DNA of 64,000 nt from a bacterium (lineage in GTDB: Bacteria > Auribacterota > Auribacteria > Auribacterales > Auribacteraceae): contig JAHDNF010000002.1 in assembly GCA_018435605.1 (NCBI GenBank), forward strand, positions 512,538-576,537, read 5' to 3'. Below are positions 54,561 through 62,895 of this stretch, one piece after another. The first letter of the stretch is position 1. The number at the start of each line of letters is the position of its first letter. Made by a program: the position numbers and the translations under genes. The notes beneath the pieces were generated by a model. That model was not told the origin of the DNA and ran no database searches. It worked only from the letters and a program-made list of their open reading frames with translations.

Positions 54561-55664
54561 ATGAAAGATATCAAAATTGGCAAGCGTGTTATCAGCGAAA
54601 CGGGCGATTGCTTTATGATCGCCGAAATCGGGCACAACCATCAGGGCGACCTGCAAAAAGCGCTTGAAATGATAGAAGTGGCCGCGCAATGCGGGGCGGA
54701 CGCTGTCAAATTTCAAAAACGCGACAATAAAGCCCTTTACACAAGCGAGCAATACAATGCTCCCTATGAAAACGAGAACAGCTTCGGATCTACCTACGGC
54801 GAACACCGCGAGTTTCTTGAATTCGGATGGGATGAGTATGTACAGTTAAAAAAATGCGCCGAAGAAAACAACGTGGAGTTTATGTGCACGCCGTTTGATT
54901 TCCAAAGCGTAGAATTTTTAGAGAAACTAGGCGTATCGAGCTACAAATTGGCCTCCGCCGATATCACGAATACACCTCTTATAAACTACGTAGCGTCTTT
55001 TAAAAAGCCCGTGTTCATTTCGACCGGAGCCTGTACTATGGAAGAAATAGCCATGGCTTACGAAACGGTTCTCAAGCATACGGATAAACTGGTGCTTTTC
55101 CATTGCGTAAGCGCGTATCCGCCTGAATACGAAAATCTGAACCTGCGCATCATAATGACTCTCAAGCGTGAGTTCCCCAAAGCGATAATCGGTTATTCCG
55201 GCCATGACAACGGTATACTCGCCCCTGTAATAGCCGCTATGCTCGGAGCGCGGGTATTCGAGAAACATTTTACGATCAACCATTCATGGAAAGGAACGGA
55301 TCACAAATTTTCACTGGAACCTACCGGATTGCGCAAACAAATACGAAACCTGCGCCGGATAGGCCTATCGCTAGGTACAGGAACAAAGGTTCTCAACGAA
55401 TACGAACTGGCGGCACGAATCAAGATGGGAAAAAGTTTATACTCCAGCCGAGCCTTGGAACGCGGACAAATATTGTCTTGCGAAGATATTGTAATAAAAT
55501 CTCCCGGCAAAGGTGTTCCGCCTTATAAACTCGATGATTTTCTAGGCAAAAAACTGCTATGTGATATGCCGGCGGAAACATTACTTTCTTACGAACACAT
55601 CGAATCTCATAAAGAATGCTATACGGCTGATGAAATCGAACGGCTTACTATCTCAACTGCGTAA
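54561..55664 (+). CDS. NeuB-family nonulosonic acid synthase
   Basis: A 367-residue protein of the N-acetylneuraminate synthase family, which condenses phosphoenolpyruvate with an aldose. The barrel has AEIGHNHQGDLQKALEMI (with the metal/PEP region), ADAVKFQKRDNKAL, FMCTPFDFQSVEFLEKL, YKLASADITNTPLI, FISTGACTMEEI and FHCVSAYP. The C-terminal SAF (antifreeze-like) domain starts near 290 with MGKSLYSSRALERGQIL. The arginine-rich RRSL/V entry of sialic-acid synthases is GKSL here. First gene of the operon; ATG at 54561 or GTG two codons earlier could serve, neither with a strong ribosome site. Confidence 0.93.
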   Translation: MKDIKIGKRVISETGDCFMIAEIGHNHQGDLQKALEMIEVAAQCGADAVKFQKRDNKALYTSEQYNAPYENENSFGSTYGEHREFLEFGWDEYVQLKKCAEENNVEFMCTPFDFQSVEFLEKLGVSSYKLASADITNTPLINYVASFKKPVFISTGACTMEEIAMAYETVLKHTDKLVLFHCVSAYPPEYENLNLRIIMTLKREFPKAIIGYSGHDNGILAPVIAAMLGARVFEKHFTINHSWKGTDHKFSLEPTGLRKQIRNLRRIGLSLGTGTKVLNEYELAARIKMGKSLYSSRALERGQILSCEDIVIKSPGKGVPPYKLDDFLGKKLLCDMPAETLLSYEHIESHKECYTADEIERLTISTA

Positions 55665-56127
55665 TATCGAAATGCTTGTTTTGGATTTCGACGGCGTCAT
55701 GACCGACAACAGGGTCATTGTTTTACAGGACGGAACCGAGGGAGTCATCTGCAACAGAAGCGACGGGCTGGGAATCGCCAAAATCAAACAAATGGGCATA
55801 CCTGTTATAGTCATTTCCACAGAAACGAATCCTGTTGTTACAGCCCGATGCAATAAATTGGGTCTGCCGTGTATTCAAGGTTGCGAACACAAACTGTCTG
55901 CGCTTCGCATCGAAGCGCAAAAACTGGGTATAAATCTTGAACAAATAGCGTATCTTGGCAATGATGTTAATGATTTAGAATGCATGCAACACGTCGGATT
56001 TCCCGCCTGCGTGAATGATGCCTACCCTGACGTAAAAAAACATTCGGTTTTCATAACCCGAAAAAACGGCGGATACGGAGCTGTACGCGAATTTTGCGAT
56101 CTTTTGATAGAGGCGAAACATGAATGA
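55630..56127 (+). CDS. KdsC/NulO-9-phosphatase-like HAD phosphatase
   Basis: A 165-residue HAD phosphatase of the KdsC (C0, capless) group. Nucleophile and acid are Asp19 and Asp21 in LVLDFDGVMTDN, motif II is VIVISTET, motif III Lys is in GCEHKLSALR, and motif IV is YLGNDVNDLECM. In CMP-sugar clusters this protein removes phosphate from the PEP-condensation product or is fused to the cytidylyltransferase. That implies the sugar made here is phosphorylated before it is activated. It overlaps the end of the synthase gene by 35 bases. The start is chosen by homology length; a later ATG (55672) would remove the first strand. Confidence 0.88.
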   Translation: MKSNGLLSQLRNIEMLVLDFDGVMTDNRVIVLQDGTEGVICNRSDGLGIAKIKQMGIPVIVISTETNPVVTARCNKLGLPCIQGCEHKLSALRIEAQKLGINLEQIAYLGNDVNDLECMQHVGFPACVNDAYPDVKKHSVFITRKNGGYGAVREFCDLLIEAKHE

Positions 56128-56929
56128 TTATCTCGAGAATATGTTCAATCTGAAAAACAAGACTGTTATCATTACCGGCGCGGCAGGCCAACTCGGCGGG
56201 GCTTATGTGCGGGCGTTCCTGCAGGCAGGAGCCCGTGTGGCGGCGTTTGACATCGACTTCGATAAACCGAATGCGAACCTTGATGATATAGATGAAAAAT
56301 ATCTGCTTTTGATAGAATCGGATATTACAAAAAAAGAATCTCTTGAAGAAGGTTTGGCTTGTGTTATCAGCCACTTCGGAAACCCTTCCGTGTTGATTGC
56401 CAACGCGGCGCTAGATACGCCGCCGGATGCTTCGGGAGCAGGCACAGGCCCCTTGGAAACATATCCTGAAGAACTGTTTGACACCACTATGGAAGTTAAT
56501 GTCAAAGGAACTTTTCTTACATGTCAGGTCATCGGCGGGCACATGGCGTCTCACGCAGGAGGAAGCATCATTTTGGTATCTTCGATTTACGGTATTTTGT
56601 CTCCCGACCAACGCATTTACGAATACAAATCGCCGCCTTTTTACAAACCTGTTTCTTACGCGGTATCCAAATCGGCAGTTTATAATCTGACTCGGTATCT
56701 GGCTACGTACTGGGCAAACAAAAATGTTCGGGTAAATACTGTAACGCTCGGCGGGGTATATAATAATCAAGACCCTGAATTTTTACGCAATTACGCTCAA
56801 AAAGTGCCGCTCGGACGAATGGCAAGGCACAACGAGTACAACGGCGCTATGTTGTTTTTGGCATCGGACGCATCATCATATATGACCGGTTCGAATATGG
56901 TTATTGACGGAGGATTCAGTTGCTGGTAA
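56120..56929 (+). CDS. Short-chain dehydrogenase of the ulosonate operon
   Basis: A 269-residue SDR. The cofactor motif is TGAAGQLG (residues 19-26), a slightly altered TGxxxGxG; the catalytic pair is Tyr180 and Lys184 in YAVSK, with SSIYG before it, and the end IDGGFSCW is typical of 3-oxoacyl/sugar-type SDRs. Related SDRs (PtmA-like) are common in legionaminic and other nonulosonic acid loci, where their exact steps are mostly not established. It would reduce or oxidise a sugar carbonyl with NAD(P). Its ATG lies 8 bases inside the HAD gene (ATGAATGA), so the two are coupled. Confidence 0.9.
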   Translation: MNDYLENMFNLKNKTVIITGAAGQLGGAYVRAFLQAGARVAAFDIDFDKPNANLDDIDEKYLLLIESDITKKESLEEGLACVISHFGNPSVLIANAALDTPPDASGAGTGPLETYPEELFDTTMEVNVKGTFLTCQVIGGHMASHAGGSIILVSSIYGILSPDQRIYEYKSPPFYKPVSYAVSKSAVYNLTRYLATYWANKNVRVNTVTLGGVYNNQDPEFLRNYAQKVPLGRMARHNEYNGAMLFLASDASSYMTGSNMVIDGGFSCW

Positions 56930-56953
56930 GTTTCTTTATACACGGAGGATCAA

Positions 56954-58462
56954 ATGAAAACAGAATGTAACCCTGATTTGAAGATATTTTCTAATTATAT
57001 CGGCGGCACATGGATAAACGCCTCGTCACAAAAGGTGTTTGAAAACATAAACCCATCTGATACAGACGAGATTCTCGGAATTTTCCCTCGGTCGCAAAAA
57101 GAAGACCTCGACACAGCTGTTACATCAGCTCGAAAAGCGTATCCGTCATGGAAAGCCATGCCGCCGGCAGACCGCGCAAAAATTTTGTATCAGGCGGCAA
57201 AAATAATGGAATCCCGCAAGAAGGAATTGGCTACGGTTATTTCTAAAGAAAACGGTAAAACCGTTGCCGGAGCTATGGGAGATGTACAGTCCGGCATAGA
57301 TATGGCGTATTACGTTGCCGGCGAAGCACGTCGATGGTTCGGCAACACTGCTCATTCAGGATTGCGCAAACGGTTTGCGATGACAAAACGGTATCCTATA
57401 GGAGTTGTGGGGATCATCACATCTTGGAATTTCCCTATGGCGATCACATGCTGGAAAACATTTCCCGCCCTTATTTGCGGGAACGCCGTAATTTTGAAAT
57501 CCGAAGAAAATACACCTGAAACCGCATATCATTTTACAAAGATACTGGAAGAAGCGGGGTTGCCTGCCGGCGTGCTAAACCTGCTACACGGCTTCGGCGT
57601 TGAAATCGGCGAGGCTATGACCTTACATGAAGGTATAGATATGATATCTTTTACCGGATCGAGCACGGTGGGAAAACTTATAGCGAAAAACTGTACCGGC
57701 AGGCTAGCCAAGATATCGCTTGAACTGGGCGGTAAGAACGCTGTGATAGTCATGGACGACGCTGACGTGGATCTGGCTGTTGACGGTATCATTTGCGGAG
57801 CTTTTTCCATATCCGGCCAGAGATGCACGGCAACCGGCCGCGCGATCATCCACGAGAAAATATATGATGAATGTATCGAAAAACTTATCGCCCGCGCGGA
57901 ACGCCAAAAAGTCGGCCCCGGAAACGACGCTTCGTCGGATATCACTCCCCTGATAAGCAAAAAACAATTCGACAGGGTACTGGGATACATAGAGCGGGCT
58001 AAGCAGATGGGCGCAAAGACGCTTACCGGCGGACAACCTCTGCGGGGCGGTATATACGACAAAGGATTTTACATTGCGCCCACTATCCTCGACTCTGTAA
58101 CTCCGGATATGGAAATAATGAGAGACGAAGTGTTCGGGCCGGTTCTAACCGTATCCAAGGTATCAAGCTACGAGCAATCGGTAGCACTGCACAACGATTG
58201 TCCGTACGGTCTTTCCGCGTCATTATTCACAAAAGACATAAACAAAGCGTTTGCTTTCTTTGACGACATAGAAGCAGGCGTTTGCTATATCAACGCCCCC
58301 ACATTCGGCTCCGAACCTCACATGCCTTTCGGAGGCGTTAAAAACTCAGGGTTGGGATACCGAGAAGCCGGCTGGGGAGGCATCGAGGCTTTTTCAGAAA
58401 TAAAAACTTTGTACGTCGATTACAGCGCGAAAATACAGAACGTCCAATTTGAAAAGAATTAA
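56954..58462 (+). CDS. NAD(P)-dependent aldehyde dehydrogenase
   Basis: A 502-residue ALDH of full length. The nucleophile is Cys291 in SGQRCTAT, the general base Glu257 in LELGGKNAV, the Asn is in SWNFPMA and the cofactor segment is SFTGSSTVGKLI. It oxidises an aldehyde to the acid (or CoA-less acid) with NAD(P). The substrate is not readable; the closest pattern is the succinate-semialdehyde / ketoglutarate-semialdehyde type, which has many sugar-acid relatives. GGAGG lies before its ATG. An aldehyde dehydrogenase is not part of any nonulosonic acid route I know, so its place between SDR and transketolase genes is notable. Confidence 0.93.
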   Translation: MKTECNPDLKIFSNYIGGTWINASSQKVFENINPSDTDEILGIFPRSQKEDLDTAVTSARKAYPSWKAMPPADRAKILYQAAKIMESRKKELATVISKENGKTVAGAMGDVQSGIDMAYYVAGEARRWFGNTAHSGLRKRFAMTKRYPIGVVGIITSWNFPMAITCWKTFPALICGNAVILKSEENTPETAYHFTKILEEAGLPAGVLNLLHGFGVEIGEAMTLHEGIDMISFTGSSTVGKLIAKNCTGRLAKISLELGGKNAVIVMDDADVDLAVDGIICGAFSISGQRCTATGRAIIHEKIYDECIEKLIARAERQKVGPGNDASSDITPLISKKQFDRVLGYIERAKQMGAKTLTGGQPLRGGIYDKGFYIAPTILDSVTPDMEIMRDEVFGPVLTVSKVSSYEQSVALHNDCPYGLSASLFTKDINKAFAFFDDIEAGVCYINAPTFGSEPHMPFGGVKNSGLGYREAGWGGIEAFSEIKTLYVDYSAKIQNVQFEKN

Positions 58463-58466
58463 AATC

Positions 58467-60410
58467 ATGTTAAAAATTGTTTTTATTCCTTACGAAAATT
58501 TTTCTCTTGTCCGCCAATCAGCCTTAGCTGTTTGCGACAAACTTAGACTTATAGCCGATATGAGCCGGCTAAACACATTATCAGCGGTAAAAAAAGCCGG
58601 ATCCGGTCATCTTGGCTCAAGCATGAGCGCTATGGATATAGTAACCGCTTTGTATTTTCATGAAATGAACGTTTTGTCCGCAGGCATCGATTCGCCCGGC
58701 CGCGACATTTATTTTTCATCAAAAGGACACGACTGCCCCGGCTACTACGCGCTTCTTACCGCCGCTGGAATACTGCCGCTGGAAAAATTGTTGTTACTTC
58801 GACGCCTCGACGGCCTTGACGGCCACCCTGACGTCCGAATACCGGGCGTTGAGGCTAACTCAGGGTCGTTGGGTATGGGTGTATCAAAAGGAAAAGGTAT
58901 AGCTCTTGGAAAAACCATGCGCGGCGACAAAGGCATGGTATATGTGCTTACCGGTGACGGCGAACTGCAGGAAGGCCAGTTTTGGGAATCCCTGCAAACC
59001 ACAGCGCATCAGGGTATTTCAAATATAACTGTTATTATAGATTACAACAAGATACAAAGCGATAAACCGATCGAAAAAATCATCGCTCTGGGCGATCTGC
59101 AAAGAAAAATAGAATCCTTCGGCTGGTACGCAACACATTGCGACGGACACGATTACAATCAGATTACCGCGTCGTTAGCCCACTGCCGAAACATTACAGG
59201 ACAACCGAAATGTATTATTGCCGATACCATAAAAGGAAAAGGTATTTCGTTCATGGAAGGCCCTCAGGCGTTGCAGACCGGCAACGGACTGTACAAATGG
59301 CATTCCGGCGCGCCGGACGACGAATCGTATGAAGCGGGTTGTCAAGAGCTGATCGGAAAAATAAACTCACAGCTTAAACAGGCGGCGCTTCCGGAACTTT
59401 CGCTTGAGGTTTTTGAAACCCGACCCAAAAATCGTGTAAGATTGAAAGACACTGCCGAAAAAGTCGTGTCCGCTTACGGCTCGGCACTGGTAACCATTGG
59501 GAGCGAGCATCCTGAACTGTTGGTATTAGACGCGGATCTGTCAGCCGACTGCGGACTGCGTCCTTTCGAACAAACCTTTCCTGAAAGGTTTATAGAAAAC
59601 GGAATAGCAGAGCAGGATATGGTGTCTATGGCGGGCGGACTTGCGTTACAGGGATTTTTGCCTGTGGTAAATTCATTCGGGGTTTTTTTGGCGTCACGCG
59701 CCAATGAACAGATTTATGCCAACGCATGTGAAGGAACTAAAATCATTTATGCCTGCCACTACGCCGGACTGCTTCCTGCAGGTCCGGGTAAATCCCATCA
59801 GAGTTTAAGGGATATATCATTGTTCGGAGCACTACCCAATTGCACAATAGTCGAACCGTCTAACGGATGGGAAACTGAAAAACTGTTTCGCTGGCTTGTG
59901 GAATCCGGACAGGGAGTGTGCATGATTCGTCTTATAATATCTCCGTCCCCGCGCAACATCGTTCTGCCGGAGACATACGCTGTAGCTAAAGGCAATGGTT
60001 GCGTTCTTAAAGACGGAACAGATACCGCGATAGTGGCATACGGGCCTGTAATGCTCAATGAAGCGCTTATAGCCGCGGATCTTCTGGAATCGCGAACCTG
60101 TTCTTGCGCGGTTATAAATATGCCGTGGCTAAACTGTCCGGATAAGACATGGGCGGAAAACGAACTCGGACGGTTCGGGACGGTGTTTGTGCTTGACAAT
60201 CATGCGCCATACGGCGGGCTTGGCGATGCTCTTATCAAAACATATATGGAATCGGATATTCTTCGCGGGAAAAAGATTTTCTCATACGCCATACAAGGAC
60301 AACCTGCCTGCGGAACACCTCAGGAAGCATTGCGTTTTCACCGTATGGACGGGGAAAGTATCTGCGAAAAAATCGTATCGCAACTTTGTTTGCCATGCCC
60401 TTCCGCATAA
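58467..60410 (+). CDS. Transketolase-like thiamine diphosphate enzyme
   Basis: A 647-residue single-chain transketolase-type protein. The thiamine/Mg2+ motif is GDGELQEGQFW (Gly163-Asp164-Gly165, with the later Asn in IDYNKIQSD), the cofactor-activating Glu382 is in NGIAEQDM, and KAGSGHLGSSMS near residue 45 is the pyrophosphate-binding start. The catalytic loop is AGPGKSHQS with His444 instead of the usual GEDGPTHQ. It would move a two-carbon ketol unit between sugars. Its start overlaps nothing; the TTG at 58449 lies inside the aldehyde dehydrogenase gene and the ATG at 58467 is preferred. The altered loop suggests a substrate other than pentose phosphates. Confidence 0.9.
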   Translation: MLKIVFIPYENFSLVRQSALAVCDKLRLIADMSRLNTLSAVKKAGSGHLGSSMSAMDIVTALYFHEMNVLSAGIDSPGRDIYFSSKGHDCPGYYALLTAAGILPLEKLLLLRRLDGLDGHPDVRIPGVEANSGSLGMGVSKGKGIALGKTMRGDKGMVYVLTGDGELQEGQFWESLQTTAHQGISNITVIIDYNKIQSDKPIEKIIALGDLQRKIESFGWYATHCDGHDYNQITASLAHCRNITGQPKCIIADTIKGKGISFMEGPQALQTGNGLYKWHSGAPDDESYEAGCQELIGKINSQLKQAALPELSLEVFETRPKNRVRLKDTAEKVVSAYGSALVTIGSEHPELLVLDADLSADCGLRPFEQTFPERFIENGIAEQDMVSMAGGLALQGFLPVVNSFGVFLASRANEQIYANACEGTKIIYACHYAGLLPAGPGKSHQSLRDISLFGALPNCTIVEPSNGWETEKLFRWLVESGQGVCMIRLIISPSPRNIVLPETYAVAKGNGCVLKDGTDTAIVAYGPVMLNEALIAADLLESRTCSCAVINMPWLNCPDKTWAENELGRFGTVFVLDNHAPYGGLGDALIKTYMESDILRGKKIFSYAIQGQPACGTPQEALRFHRMDGESICEKIVSQLCLPCPSA

Positions 60411-60450
60411 TATCAAAGCTGTAATCATTTAAGGAGCCGGTCAATACCGT

Positions 60451-61164
60451 ATGAACACACTCGCTTTCATTCCCGCACGTAGCGGTTCACAGCGCGTTCC
60501 CTGCAAAAATATAAAGAATTTATGCGGAAAACCTCTTATAGCCTACACTATCAGCGCGGCGCTCAAATCGCGGCTATGTAAGAGGGTTGTCGTATCTACC
60601 GATTCGCCGGAAATAGCGGATATAGCTAAACAATACGGAGCCGAGGTTCCGTTCCTCAGGCCTGAATCCATATCGAAGGGTAATTCCACGGAAATGGAAT
60701 TTTTCACGCACGCCCTTAGCTGGTTTGAAGAAAATGAGCAGTATACGCCGGATTTGATTGTTTTGCTGTACCCCACGTCGCCGCTTCGTCAGCCGCAAAC
60801 GATAGACCGCGCTGTGGAAGAATTTCTCGCACATCCTCAGGCGGATTCGTTGCGGTCGGTAAAACTATGCTCGGAGCATCCGTACAAAATGTGGCGCATA
60901 GAAGACGGATACCTTTATCCGTTTGTAAAAGACAATCCTAAAAACACACATACGTTATCGACTCAGCTGTTTCCGCAAATATATATACAAAATGCGAGCA
61001 TATATATAACAAAACCATCTACCATCAGGGACAAGCAATCGCCTACCGGTGATTTGATAGTGCCTTTTGTCATGGATGAACTGGAATCGATAGATATAAA
61101 TACCCCGCTTGACTTTTCATTCGCCGAGCTTGTTATGCAAAAAGGGGGTATTAATGCTACGTAA
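60451..61164 (+). CDS. CMP-nonulosonic acid synthetase (NeuA/cytidylyltransferase)
   Basis: A 237-residue CMP-sugar synthetase. The nucleotide-binding start AFIPARSGSQRVPCKNIKNL (residues 5-24) is the family signature, followed by VVVSTDSPEIADIAKQYG, LLYPTSPLR and the late DINTPLDFSFAEL. It joins CMP from CTP to a 2-keto-3-deoxy acid, making the donor for transfer. Which acid is unknown; the synthase and phosphatase upstream indicate a C8 or C9 ulosonic acid. GGAG precedes the ATG at a long spacing (about 14 bases). Its stop overlaps the next gene by 11 bases. Confidence 0.92.
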   Translation: MNTLAFIPARSGSQRVPCKNIKNLCGKPLIAYTISAALKSRLCKRVVVSTDSPEIADIAKQYGAEVPFLRPESISKGNSTEMEFFTHALSWFEENEQYTPDLIVLLYPTSPLRQPQTIDRAVEEFLAHPQADSLRSVKLCSEHPYKMWRIEDGYLYPFVKDNPKNTHTLSTQLFPQIYIQNASIYITKPSTIRDKQSPTGDLIVPFVMDELESIDINTPLDFSFAELVMQKGGINAT

Positions 61165-62836
61165 TTTAGTTAAGAAAAGTATTATAGCCAGACGAATTCT
61201 TCGGCGCTGGCGGCTAAGCTGTTTACAGCCGGACTGGGAACCAATCATCGCCCGCGACGGCGAAATCTGGCGAAACGCCAGATCGGCTCCAAAGAAAAAA
61301 CGGGTGCTTATTGCGACGAGTGTCGGAGCTCATCTGCCATGCGCGACGCTTGAGAGTTTTTTGGCGGTAGCGTTGACGCTAAGAGAAACCGAGGTTCATT
61401 TTTTGTTGTGCGATGGTGTACTGCCGGCATGCATGGATTGTTCGCTGGGAATCACCATCGGCGAAAAAAAACTAGCCGAAGAGACGGCGCAGGCGTATCT
61501 GTGCAAAGCGTGTTTTCGGTATACCGCCAAAATGTTTTCCACGCTAGGCTTGAAGATTCATCGCTACAGCGACTATTTAAGCGATAAAGATAAACAGGAA
61601 GCCCGTGAAGTATCGAGCGCAGTTTCTCTTGATAAAATAGCCGGATACACTTACAAAGGGATTTCAGTCGGCAATCACGCAATGGCAGGCGCTCTAAGGT
61701 TTTACGCGCGGGGTGATTTGAACGAAGAACCGTATGCCGGACAGATAGCCCGCCATTACCTCAACGCTTCTGTGCTTACCGCTATTGCAACCCAAAAACT
61801 GCTGGATACGTTTAAATTCGATACGGCAGTATTTCATCACGGCATTTACGTACCGCAAGGTATTATCGGCGAAGTATGCAGACAAAACAAGGTTCCAGTT
61901 GTAAATTGGAGCATAGCGTATCGTAAATCGTCGTTTATTTTCAGTCATAACGACACTTATCACCATACATTGATGACCGAACCGGTGGATTCATGGAAAG
62001 AAATGCGCTGGAACGACCGGATGGAAGAGGCGATTTTATCGTATCTAAAAAGCCGATGGGACGGCTCGCGTGACTGGATATGGTTTCATGAAAAACCCTC
62101 GAACGACGTAACCCGGTTTGCCATGCAAATGGGCATTGATTTTTCCAAACCGTGTGTCGGATTGCTGACAAACGTAATGTGGGACGCTCAAATACACTAC
62201 CCTGCCCGCGCTTTTCCGGATATGCTCGCGTGGTTGATATACACCATCGAATATTTTCGTTCCCGCCCCGAATTACAGTTGATTATCAGGGTGCATCCGG
62301 CGGAAATATGGGGGAAACAGCCGTCGCGTCAAAAAGTAACGGACGAATTGAAAAAACATGTGCAAAACATTCCGCCTAACGTATTTGTCATTCCGCCTGA
62401 AGCCCGAATAAGCACCTATGCCGTAATGATGCAATGCAATACGGTCATTATTTACGGGACAAAAACCGGCGTGGAACTGGCCAGCTACGGCATCCCTGTA
62501 GTAGTAGCCGGAGAAGCATGGATACGTAACAAGGGATTGTCTATTGACGCTACGTCAGAGCCGACTTACAGATCAATCCTAGACACCATTCCGCTTAAAA
62601 ATCGACTTGACAGCAAGATGTTGCGCGAAGCCAGAAAATATGCATTCCATTTTTTTTTCCGCCGGATGATACCCTTATCGTATATGAAACCGGTCAAAGG
62701 CTGGCCTTTATATTCCATGGAAATAGAATCGCTGAGTAAAATTTTGCAGGGAAACGATACCGCAGTAGATATCATCTGCAACGGCATACTAAACGGCTAC
62801 GATTTTGTATATCCAAAGGAACTGGAGTTCCGATAG
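61154..62836 (+). CDS. Capsule-type glycosyltransferase of the ulosonate operon
   Basis: A 560-residue soluble protein resembling capsule polysaccharide transfer proteins of the GT-B class. The first domain opens with VLIATSVGAHLP and bears a cysteine cluster: Cys86, Cys93, Cys96, Cys117, Cys120 (two C-x2-C pairs). The second has a VCRQNKVPVVNWSIAYRKSS stretch, and the nucleotide end has IIRVHPAEIW and VIIYGTKTGVELASYGIPVV, like family members that use CMP-sugars. It is the last gene of the operon and the obvious candidate for transferring the activated acid. The ATG has GGGGG seven bases upstream and lies inside the synthetase gene. Confidence 0.85.
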   Translation: MLRNLVKKSIIARRILRRWRLSCLQPDWEPIIARDGEIWRNARSAPKKKRVLIATSVGAHLPCATLESFLAVALTLRETEVHFLLCDGVLPACMDCSLGITIGEKKLAEETAQAYLCKACFRYTAKMFSTLGLKIHRYSDYLSDKDKQEAREVSSAVSLDKIAGYTYKGISVGNHAMAGALRFYARGDLNEEPYAGQIARHYLNASVLTAIATQKLLDTFKFDTAVFHHGIYVPQGIIGEVCRQNKVPVVNWSIAYRKSSFIFSHNDTYHHTLMTEPVDSWKEMRWNDRMEEAILSYLKSRWDGSRDWIWFHEKPSNDVTRFAMQMGIDFSKPCVGLLTNVMWDAQIHYPARAFPDMLAWLIYTIEYFRSRPELQLIIRVHPAEIWGKQPSRQKVTDELKKHVQNIPPNVFVIPPEARISTYAVMMQCNTVIIYGTKTGVELASYGIPVVVAGEAWIRNKGLSIDATSEPTYRSILDTIPLKNRLDSKMLREARKYAFHFFFRRMIPLSYMKPVKGWPLYSMEIESLSKILQGNDTAVDIICNGILNGYDFVYPKELEFR

Positions 62837-62895
62837 AAACGGATAAATCTTAGAACCTTAACACTTCCATAAAACCAGCTAGTTCCATTTTTAGA

